Part shown: piece after piece, positions 19,501 through 25,967 of the stretch
Layout: each line of letters starts with the position of its first letter
Position numbering within the stretch: position 1 is the stretch's first letter
NCBI GenBank assembly: GCA_041749595.1
Contig: JBGTBA010000092.1
Span: 1-40,097 of the forward strand
Source: Aurantibrevibacter sp041749595
GTDB lineage: Bacteria > Bacteroidota > Bacteroidia > Flavobacteriales > Flavobacteriaceae
Length of the DNA: 40,097 nucleotides
Direction of reading: 5' to 3'
Notes under the pieces: model-generated
What the model saw: only the letters and a program-made list of their open reading frames with translations
Databases searched by the model: none
What the model was told of the DNA's origin: nothing
Position numbers and translations under genes: made by a program

Positions 19501-19543
19501 ACAGGAAATGGCTGACCTTATTAGCTATTTAAAATCCCAGTAA
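16517..19543 (+). CDS. Membrane-bound dehydrogenase / HEAT / c-type cytochrome lipoprotein (PVC type), copy 3
   Basis: 1008 residues. A basic N terminus, hydrophobic stretch and lipobox LFVGC (Cys32) mark a lipoprotein. The propeller (LDNWIYLANGL, ISDHGSPAEVFPITKN, FFRPVNMYVGPDGALYVVDMYR) is followed by HEAT repeats and the heme domain with CSICH (Cys888, Cys891, His892), YGPNLATV, SILDPG and SPMPTGF with the candidate axial Met. It is the most divergent of the three copies: for example the heme loop has a Gly-rich insert (KGGGEGQGYGPN). The PIG-L protein follows 35 bases downstream, so the two are very likely co-transcribed and act on the same material. Confidence 0.88.
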   Translation: MKIKRRRIVRSKVCQKKLLLFIFGILLLFVGCRKNPDSNLSKNNSVEEALSSFELEPGFKIELVVSEPLINDPVDMEIDENGIMYVVEMKGVPFDESGTGSIKALTDTDGDGVFDQSTVFADSLILPNGVMRWKKGLLVTDPPNVYYFEDTDGDNRADIRKIILSGFDSNDLESNVNNPLFGLDNWIYLANGLSSSDKIEYPDKPNAVQIDNSGNMVRFRPDYYDLEMMSTRTQYGFSFDSWGNRFMVSNANHIYQEMIAAQYLERNGDLLVTDAAEKISDHGSPAEVFPITKNPQNQLLTDVGVFTAACGITNYLGGAFPAGFNDNTSFTAEPAHNLVHVDNLNSTKGAAFSASRVGKNQEFLASTDSFFRPVNMYVGPDGALYVVDMYRKFIEGPEFMEDEVVKTANLYEGTEKGRIYRISAAEAAPATWMNTLDLGEATNKQLVGKLSDPNIWWRRNAQRLLLDRNAKDVVPELMRIASDSESAMGRLHALWTLEGLNELNLDLISNALIDKEPGIRENAIRLAEIHLDDFPALESELLKLQEDIDPKVRYQLISTLGFINTPEANKARQQLLFKDITDEWVQIAALTAPSFQSRSLLDAVLERYDPSIPAYDLLVQRLSGMVSAGQKPEAVRALLKKATSADENEVEWQASLLHGIAAGLKSRESIPTELKRDQGTLLFTFFEHPSISARKGALEILQIVGFSEKQSPQAIPRALEIAGNDSALPEQRALAVNFLSLQNVEPYSSFLGSLITPEQPMPVQLAAINTLSTIPDETVSEYVLQKWPSLTQELRDAALNTFLVQPFNLARVKILLDAIEKNQIQPSSLGWSRSVVLMRDIPDSLKVRSRQLLTQNEGERKDVIEEYQAALELEGDEGQGKKIFLNLCSICHTKGGGEGQGYGPNLATVRNWMPEKLISSILDPGLSIIVGYNLWRVELKNGDVKHGIISSETSDALTLSYPGGTKTVFSRNEIKTLAALNTSPMPTGFEQQITKQEMADLISYLKSQ

Positions 19544-19578
19544 ACAAAAGTATTATTTTAATCCAAAATTTAAACTAA

Positions 19579-20910
19579 ATGAAAACTCTATTTATTCTTG
19601 GGGTAATTCTATTCGCTTATCCCTTTAATGACCTGTCTGCACAAAATATAACGACGCCTCTGCGAATTATTGCCTTTGGTGCCCACCCAGATGATGCTGA
19701 ATTGAAGGCGGGTGGCGTGGCTGCCAAATGGGCCGAACAGGGACATAAGGTTAAATTTGTTGCGATGACTAATGGCGATGTCGGCCACTTTAAGGAAGCT
19801 GGAGGGCCGTTAGCAATTCGGAGATTCGCTGAAGTACAGGAGTGCGCGAAATTATTGGGTATTGAAACGGAGGTTTTAGATATTCATGATGGGGAGCTTA
19901 TGCCTACTTTGGAAAACCGCAAGACCGTGGCCCGACTTATTAGGGAATGGCAGGCGGATATAGTGCTGTTCCATCGACCTTACGACTATCATCCCGATCA
20001 TAGATATACAGGAGTTTTAGTGCAGGATGCTTCAGTAGTGGTGGCCGCACCTTTTTTCATGCCTCTCACCCCTCCAACCGAGCATAATCCCATATTTATG
20101 TATTACTCTGATAATTTTGAACGGCCTTATCCTTCAGTTCCCTCAATAGCCGTTGGTATTGATGAAGTTGCTGAAGAAAAATGGAACTGCCTTAGGGCCA
20201 TGCCCTCACAAATGTCGGATGCAGATTCCTGGCAAGGGAGGTATTTACCCAATGTGCCGAACAATGATCAACAACGACAGGAGTATATTGTTGGGGTCCA
20301 TAAAAAAAGTAATTCCGATAGAGCAGATAAATACCGTGAGCGACTTGTAGAACTATATGGTCAGGACAGAGGTAACGAAATAAAATATGCAGAAGTATTT
20401 GAACTTTGCCAATACGGCAGACAGGCGTCGATGGAGGAGTTGAAAAAACTATTTTTGATAGATATCTCTACAATAAATGAGCCTTCGAAAGTTTCTCCAA
20501 GTCAAGATGGTTCACTTCAGCTTAGCGCACAATTTGGAAAAGGTGTAGGGCCAAAGATTGCCTATATGCCAGAAGAATCCTCATTCGGTTGGTTTACTGC
20601 TGCAGATCTTGTGGAATGGGAGGTCCAAGTGGAACAGCCTGGCAAATATGAGGTTTATCTTGAATGGTCGGTGGCCGATGCCGAATCTGGAAAGCCTTAT
20701 ATGTTGAAAGCTGGCAATCAAGAACTACACGGAAAAGTAGAGAAAACTGGTTCTTGGCAAACATTTAAAACTAAGAAAATAGGAACCATTAAACTTGATG
20801 CCGGCATTCAAAAACTCATATTCAAACCAACTTTAAAATTCGAGACAGTAGGTGATAAAGGAGCATTATTGGATTTTCGAAAATTAACACTCGTTCCTGT
20901 TAAAAAATAA
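19579..20910 (+). CDS. Exported PIG-L deacetylase fused to a carbohydrate-binding-like domain
   Basis: 443 residues with a cleavable signal peptide (MKTLFILG...DLSAQ). The PIG-L/LmbE fold is at about 28-270: GAHPDDAE (His36, Asp38, Asp39) and YHPDHR (His138, Asp140, His141) give the zinc-binding and catalytic residues for removing N-acetyl groups from amino-sugar derivatives. After a linker, residues about 300-443 repeat the domain of the small lipoprotein at 4316 (SSFGWFTAAD, VEWEVQVE, YEVYLEWSV, GALLDFRKL). The fusion suggests the module positions the deacetylase on a glycan. It is 35 bases after dehydrogenase copy 3. PIG-L proteins have varied substrates, so the exact reaction is unknown. 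Confidence 0.86.
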   Translation: MKTLFILGVILFAYPFNDLSAQNITTPLRIIAFGAHPDDAELKAGGVAAKWAEQGHKVKFVAMTNGDVGHFKEAGGPLAIRRFAEVQECAKLLGIETEVLDIHDGELMPTLENRKTVARLIREWQADIVLFHRPYDYHPDHRYTGVLVQDASVVVAAPFFMPLTPPTEHNPIFMYYSDNFERPYPSVPSIAVGIDEVAEEKWNCLRAMPSQMSDADSWQGRYLPNVPNNDQQRQEYIVGVHKKSNSDRADKYRERLVELYGQDRGNEIKYAEVFELCQYGRQASMEELKKLFLIDISTINEPSKVSPSQDGSLQLSAQFGKGVGPKIAYMPEESSFGWFTAADLVEWEVQVEQPGKYEVYLEWSVADAESGKPYMLKAGNQELHGKVEKTGSWQTFKTKKIGTIKLDAGIQKLIFKPTLKFETVGDKGALLDFRKLTLVPVKK

Positions 20911-21065
20911 TGATTTGCAAATCGTATATACTATAATAACAAAAACAAGAAAAAGAACTTTTTCTATGTATGAGAAAGGGAAAGTTCATTTTTAATATGC
21001 ATTAGATCCGGATATCGGTTAAATGACAGAAATACATGCCAGTATTTACAAGCAGATTTTATCCT

Positions 21066-22289
21066 ATGAAACCAACAATCAGAATACAGCTATCGTTACT
21101 CATGTTTTTGGAGTATTTCATTTGGGGCGCGTGGTACGTAACGATGGGTACATACTTGTTTGCCAATCTGGAAGCAAGTGCCATACAAGTTGGGTCTTCC
21201 TATGCGAATTTGGCCATTGCCGCCATTATTTCCCCCTTTTTCGTTGGTTTAATCGCCGATCGCTATTTCGAAGCACAAAAAGTGATGGGGGTATTGCATA
21301 TTGCCGGGGCCATCGTTCTTTATTATGTGAGCACAGTCTTGGCCTTCAACGAATTTTGGTGGTTGATCTTGCTGTACACGATACTTTATATGCCGACCAT
21401 GTCACTGGCGAACTCCATTTCCTTCCATCAGATAAAAGATGGGGGCAAGGAATTCCCGATAATCAGGGTGTTCGGTACTTTGGGCTGGATCGTTGCTGGT
21501 TTACTTATTGGCTTTGCGGGACTTGAAAGCTCCGTCCTTACTTTTCAAATTGCGGCGATAGGGTCTTTAATATTGGGGGTTTTAAGTTTTTTCTTGCCCC
21601 GAACTCCGGTAAAAAATGAAAAAAATCCAAGATTATCGGCCATATTGGGTCTGGATGCGCTCGTTTTGTTCAAGAGCAGGTCCTTCATAGTTTTCTTTTT
21701 AGCCTCGATAGCCGTCTGTATCCCGCTTTCGTTTTACTATAGTTTTGCCAACCCGTTCCTGAACGATATAGGAATGGAGAATGCTGCCGGGAAAATGACC
21801 ATTGGCCAGGTTTCGGAGTTAGTGTTTATGCTTTTGATCCCCTTACTGTTCCAAAGACTGGGTGTCAAAAGGATTATTATGATCGGGATTTTCGCTTGGA
21901 TCCTTCGTTATATATTGTTCGCTTACGGGGATGTCGGGGCCAATGTATGGATGCTGTACATGGGGATCGCATTGCATGGTATCTGTTATGATTTCTTTTT
22001 TGTTACCGGGCAGATCTACACCGATAACAAGGCCAGGAAGTTCATCAAGAGTTCGGCGCAGGGCCTGTTGACTTTTGCTACCTATGGGGTTGGCATGCTT
22101 ACGGGTTCATATTTATCGGGGATATTGACCCAGAAATTTGTGGCTAAGGCTACAAGTCCCTTCAGTTATAACTGGCATATGGTTTGGATCGTGCCCAGCT
22201 CGATATCCTGTTTGATCCTTGTTTTATTTGTGCTGTTCTTCAGGGATGGCAAGACCAAAAAGATCCAGATGGCGAATAAAACTAAATAA
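21066..22289 (+). CDS. MFS transporter, nucleoside/sugar:H+ symporter-like (NupG type)
   Basis: 407 residues from the ATG at 21066, which gives the family-like start MKPTIRIQLSLLMFLEYFIWGAW; an in-frame ATG at 21036 would add 10 residues. About 12 hydrophobic segments. Conserved features of the nucleoside:H+ symporter branch include the FIWGAW...MGTYL first helix, IADRYF after helix 2, IRVFGTLGWI and the GICYDFFFVTGQIY segment. In Bacteroidota such carriers often sit beside Gfo/Idh/MocA and sugar isomerase genes, and import sugar derivatives rather than nucleosides. Here the Gfo/Idh gene follows by 24 bases. It would provide inner membrane uptake of the oxidised product (inference). Confidence 0.85.
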   Translation: MKPTIRIQLSLLMFLEYFIWGAWYVTMGTYLFANLEASAIQVGSSYANLAIAAIISPFFVGLIADRYFEAQKVMGVLHIAGAIVLYYVSTVLAFNEFWWLILLYTILYMPTMSLANSISFHQIKDGGKEFPIIRVFGTLGWIVAGLLIGFAGLESSVLTFQIAAIGSLILGVLSFFLPRTPVKNEKNPRLSAILGLDALVLFKSRSFIVFFLASIAVCIPLSFYYSFANPFLNDIGMENAAGKMTIGQVSELVFMLLIPLLFQRLGVKRIIMIGIFAWILRYILFAYGDVGANVWMLYMGIALHGICYDFFFVTGQIYTDNKARKFIKSSAQGLLTFATYGVGMLTGSYLSGILTQKFVAKATSPFSYNWHMVWIVPSSISCLILVLFVLFFRDGKTKKIQMANKTK

Positions 22290-22313
22290 GAGAGTAATAC
22301 TTAATTTGAAATT

Positions 22314-23399
22314 ATGTCAGGACAGATTAAAATCCGTGTACTAGTTGTTGGATGTGGCAATATGGGAGCATCACATGCGATGTCCTATCAATTATTGGAT
22401 GGTTTCGAGATATGCGGTCTGGTATCACGGGGAGAAAGTAAAGTAGTGCTAAATAAAAAAATGGGAGACAAATATGTACTGTTCGATGATTATGAAACTG
22501 CTCTGGAAGAAACTAGGCCTGATGCCGTTTGTATCTCCACATATCCGGATACCCATGAAAGTTATTGTATAAAAGCAATAAAAAAGGGATGTCATGTTTT
22601 TGTGGAAAAACCTTTAGCGGATACTGTAGAAGGGTCGGTCAGGGTGGCCGAGGCTGCAAAAAAGTACAACAGGAAATTAGTGATCGGCTATATCTTAAGA
22701 TACCATCCTTCCTGGGAGCGTTTTATCGAACTGAGCCACTGTTTGGGAAAACCAATGGTGATGAGGATGAATTTGAACCAGCAGAGCCATGGCCATATGT
22801 GGGACGTTCACCGGAATTTAATGGACAGCCTTAGCCCAATTGTGGATTGCGGTGTTCATTATATAGACGTAATGTGTCAAATGGCCCGTTCGAAGCCGGT
22901 ACAGGTTTCGGCCATTGGTGCGAGGCTGACCGATGACATCCCCAAGGAAAATTATAATTATGGGCAATTACAGATCTGGTTTGAGGATGGCTCCGTTGGC
23001 TGGTACGAGGCGGGATGGGGGCCAATGATAAGTGAAACGGCGTTTTTTGTAAAGGATGTTATAGGGCCAAAAGGATCGGTATCCATAGTGCCCAAGAACG
23101 CCAATGCAACTGGCAAGTCAGATGAGGTGGATGCACATACGAAAACGGAATCCCTACGTTGCCATTACGCCCAACTGGATGAAAACAATGAGTTTTTAAA
23201 GAAGGACCAATGGATAGATTTGGAGGACGAACCGGACCATCAAGAGCTGTGCAATCGAGAGCAACGCTTTTTCCTTAAGGCAATCCAGGAAGACCTTGAC
23301 CTTACGAGCCCTATGAACGAAGCTATCAACAGTTTGCAGATCGCCCTCGCATGTGATGAATCCGTCAGGACGGGAAAGATGGTAAAACTAAGGATATGA
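22314..23399 (+). CDS. Gfo/Idh/MocA family NAD(P)-dependent oxidoreductase
   Basis: 361 residues, no signal peptide, so cytoplasmic. The Rossmann motif VVGCGNMGASH is at 11-21, the EKP motif at 98-100 (VEKPLADT), and the catalytic-type Asp178 and His182 lie in VDCGVHYIDV. The family oxidises or reduces sugars and their keto derivatives with NAD(P). The start follows the MFS stop by 24 bases, so both belong to one transcript and probably one pathway: the carrier delivers a keto or oxidised sugar that this enzyme processes. The substrate is unknown. Spacing to the IS4 element is 118 bases, with nothing evident there. Confidence 0.9.
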   Translation: MSGQIKIRVLVVGCGNMGASHAMSYQLLDGFEICGLVSRGESKVVLNKKMGDKYVLFDDYETALEETRPDAVCISTYPDTHESYCIKAIKKGCHVFVEKPLADTVEGSVRVAEAAKKYNRKLVIGYILRYHPSWERFIELSHCLGKPMVMRMNLNQQSHGHMWDVHRNLMDSLSPIVDCGVHYIDVMCQMARSKPVQVSAIGARLTDDIPKENYNYGQLQIWFEDGSVGWYEAGWGPMISETAFFVKDVIGPKGSVSIVPKNANATGKSDEVDAHTKTESLRCHYAQLDENNEFLKKDQWIDLEDEPDHQELCNREQRFFLKAIQEDLDLTSPMNEAINSLQIALACDESVRTGKMVKLRI

Positions 23400-23517
23400 A
23401 TTACGATCGATTAATCACCAAAATTTTAATGGTTCGAAACCGCGTGAAAAATAAAATTGATTGCTCTTGATTTTCAATACTTAGGGACAAATCAACAAGT
23501 TATACAAATGGAGACAT

Positions 23518-23531
23518 TAGTGGGCACTAAA
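23518..23531 (+). repeat. Left terminal inverted repeat of the IS4 element
   Basis: 14 bases matching the opposite end at 24800-24813 with one mismatch. Confidence 0.8.
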
Positions 23532-24696
23532 GCCCGTTGATTTTCAATTGTTTAGAATTTAGTTCTTTGACATCTTTGTAATAGTAATCCGTAAGTATCT
23601 CTCTTACAGGGGTTTTGTCGAGTAGTGATATGCTCAATATCTGTAATATTTCGTAGATTCCACGTTGTGATTTGAGCTTGTTTCCTATTATTGCCACAAG
23701 GCAATAGGCGATAATGGCACAATAGATCTGTATCTTGACCGCATTAATGCTGGTTCCCCAGAACGATTTAATCCTGAGATGCTGTTTCATCCACTTGAAA
23801 AACAGTTCTACCTCCCAGCGTTTCTTATACAAGAGTGCTATTTCTTTGGCATCGAGGTCGGTATTGTTGGTCAGGAAGACGAACTCTTTTTGGGTCTCGT
23901 TGTCGTAATACTTGATGCGACGTAGCTTTTCGGGATAACCCTTTTTGGAATAATGCCCCTCCAGTCTGCCTATCTGGTCGTACTTGACCCCGCTTGTCCT
24001 GTCCGCCGTCATGGAGTACATCCTCTTGAAGCGCATGTTTTCCTTGGCACGGGTAACGAAAAAGGCTTTTTGAAGGTGGATCTTGTATAAACGGGCAAAG
24101 TCGATATAAGCTTTGTCCATAACATAAAAACTTCCGACCTCGTATACTATGACATCCAGCACGTTGACATCATGGAGGCTGGCCTTGGATATAAGCAGGA
24201 AACTCGGCACCGAGGTTCTTACGTCATATAGGGTATGGATCTTTATCCCTCCCTTGGACTTTCGGAACTCTGCCCACCAGAAAACGCTCAGGCAAAGATC
24301 TATCGTAGTCGAATCAAGGGCGTATACATTGCCTTCCAGATCGATCTCGAAATCGTCACGATAACTGCTTTTTCTGGCCTCGTCGATAAGGACATAGGCA
24401 AACTCCTCGAAGATCCTATAGCTTCTTTTTTCGTTGGCGGATCCTAGGTTGCGCCTCGAAACGGTGGGTCCGAACCCCAAATGATAATATTTGGGACGGT
24501 GGGCCTCCAAGCTGAGCATAAGGTCGCGCATACTTTCCCTTGCGGTCAGTTGGCCGAAGACCATGCAGAGCATCTGGTTCCAACAGGTAAAGCTCCTGAC
24601 GAACTTGTTTCCCTGATGGGTCTTGACGATACGGTCGAAGACCCTCCGTGGAAGGAACTCGGTAATCTGGGCGAAGACATATTTTCCTTGGTTCAT
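23527..24696 (-). CDS. IS4 family transposase (DUF4372 plus DDE domain)
   Basis: 389 residues, apparently intact. The N terminus (about 3-75) is the DUF4372 helical domain common in Bacteroidota IS4 transposases (FAQITEFLPRRVFDRIV, FGQLTARESMRDLM). Catalytic Asp128 lies in YALDSTTIDL, Asp194 in YVMDKAYIDF, and Glu297 in the YREK signature: Tyr290, Arg293, Glu297, Lys304 in YKKRWEVELFFKWMK. The C terminus reaches almost to the left inverted repeat. All key residues are present, so the element may be active. Confidence 0.95.
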   Translation of the reverse strand: MNQGKYVFAQITEFLPRRVFDRIVKTHQGNKFVRSFTCWNQMLCMVFGQLTARESMRDLMLSLEAHRPKYYHLGFGPTVSRRNLGSANEKRSYRIFEEFAYVLIDEARKSSYRDDFEIDLEGNVYALDSTTIDLCLSVFWWAEFRKSKGGIKIHTLYDVRTSVPSFLLISKASLHDVNVLDVIVYEVGSFYVMDKAYIDFARLYKIHLQKAFFVTRAKENMRFKRMYSMTADRTSGVKYDQIGRLEGHYSKKGYPEKLRRIKYYDNETQKEFVFLTNNTDLDAKEIALLYKKRWEVELFFKWMKQHLRIKSFWGTSINAVKIQIYCAIIAYCLVAIIGNKLKSQRGIYEILQILSISLLDKTPVREILTDYYYKDVKELNSKQLKINGL

Positions 24697-24799
24697 GGAA
24701 TTTTTTCACAAAAATCACATTTTCCCATTCAAATCGTCACGCTATCAAAAACTCTCGCAGATACTATATACAAAGAATTTCAAAGAACTTAGTTTAATG

Positions 24800-24813
24800 T
24801 TTAATGCCCACTA
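24800..24813 (-). repeat. Right terminal inverted repeat of the IS4 element
   Basis: Partner of 23518-23531, 13 of 14 bases identical. It lies about 104 bases upstream of the transposase start. Confidence 0.8.
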
Positions 24814-24975
24814 GTGAAAATGGTTTGCTATTCAATGGATTGAGCCGAATGGATTTCTTCTATGCACATCATCAAATTTTTGGCTTCCCTTCCGATTCAT
24901 CCCATGGAATATTTTTTAGACCATAGCGTAATGACATTACACTTTTTCAGGTAGTCCACTCCTGTGTCTTTATTT

Positions 24976-25140
24976 TTATCCATCCGCTATTTTTTCTGAT
25001 GCCAGAAAAGACCAACCCTCTATATCAAACTGTTCAATGTGCTTAAAACCAAACTGCTTAAATGTAGATAAAAAGTTTAGATTGTGCCTTACGAAAAGGC
25101 CTATTTTATTATTTTTATAAAACGCAAGGGTACTTCGTGA
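24976..25140 (-). pseudogene. Unidentified coding relic beside the IS4 element
   Basis: In the 24814-25255 gap a minus-strand frame of 55 codons, open from a stop at 25141-25143 to its own stop at 24978-24976, has a coding-like sequence (STLAFYKNNKIGLFVRHNL, FKQFGFKHIEQFDIEGWSF). It looks like the C-terminal end of a lost protein; I do not recognise the family and it has no start. The rest of the gap shows no gene. Confidence 0.35.
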
Positions 25141-25255
25141 TCACACCCTAACGGTCTTACCTTTAATTGGATTTATAATATTATCTTAGGGTTTTGAAGT
25201 ACTAAGGCAACTGCCCCAAAATAGCATGCTCAGTAAGGGAATTTGATAAAAGTGC

Positions 25256-25537
25256 TTATGTTTTTCCTTTAAATGCATTAAATAGAATTTTCTCCATGCT
25301 TTCAATAGTAGGCTTTAAAAGACTATCACCTGCTTTGCTTAATCCACCCATAAATACAAAAGGCTCCGGATCTAGGTATGCCGCCGTATTGGCCAGTTGG
25401 CAGCCCAAGATAGTTGCTGTTTGCTTAAAGATTTCCAAATCAAGGGTATCATTATGAAGGACGGTATTGAAATACCCGCCAATCATAGCCTCAAAGCCAA
25501 GCTCTCGCAAGGAAGAATCCACGCCCATTTTGACCAT
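25256..25537 (-). pseudogene. ROK family sugar kinase, C-terminal remnant
   Basis: About 93 codons matching the end of ROK (glucokinase-like) proteins: the helix TATILGCQLANTAAYLDPE, then FVFMGGLSKAGDSLLKPT, then MEKILFNAF, where the family has a conserved GG-LxxAGDLL-P pattern. Intact ROK kinases are about 300-320 residues with an N-terminal ATP-binding DxGGT motif and a zinc or sugar site, all missing. The upstream frame is closed by a stop at 25571-25573. This and the relic next to it show that the IS4 neighbourhood has lost sugar-kinase genes. Confidence 0.7.
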
Positions 25538-25967
25538 AAGTCCAAATACGGATCTTCGGATCGATGCCCGTTATCTTGGGGGCGGAGAGAAATTACTACC
25601 TCCTGCTTATCCGCCATCATGGACGGATTGGGATAAAAACAGAATATGCCCTTACGTTTGGCTACTTTTTTAAAAATCCTTTATTACTTTGATTATTTTG
25701 TCGTATTTTTTGCTTTTTAATGCTGAAATTCAACATCAAACCTTTAAATACTAATAAATTGAGTATATTATCCATTATAGGATAAATAAAAATATTTTTT
25801 TGATTGATCATTAAAGTTTCGGAAGCACATTTCGTAAACTATAACAATCGCTTTTTGTAAGGCTTTTCCGGGTTTAGGGGTAATACTGATTCAGTAGGTT
25901 TATAGAGCAGGTGCCGGACGTCAAACAACGGAAAATCAATTAGGGTCTTCATAAATAGTGCCAAACA
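25538..25967 (+). other. Intergenic region with debris, upstream of the PSCyt operon
   Basis: The first 140 bases include a plus-strand frame with the odd peptide IDARYLGGGEKLLPPAYPPS, coding-like but without start and not recognised. From about 25680 the DNA is very AT-rich (25740-25800 especially) and probably holds the promoter for the operon that starts at 25968. No clear operator is seen. Confidence 0.35.

Larger units (their letters stand above)
23518..24813 (-). mobile_element. IS4-family insertion sequence, complete
   Basis: 1296 bp with 14-bp terminal inverted repeats (TAGTGGGCACTAAA left; right end reads TAGTGGGCATTAAA on the other strand; one mismatch) around one intact transposase. 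No clear target duplication is visible in the flanks, so a later deletion or rearrangement next to it is possible. It separates the Gfo/Idh gene from ROK and other gene relics. Confidence 0.85.

Noticed and set aside
21023..21526. Alternative plus-strand frame over the MFS gene start
   Set aside because: It overlaps the transporter in another frame and has no family motifs or coding-like composition.
25191..25220. Third copy of the GGGTTTT promoter motif
   Set aside because: The GTCTTA element is absent at the expected spacing.
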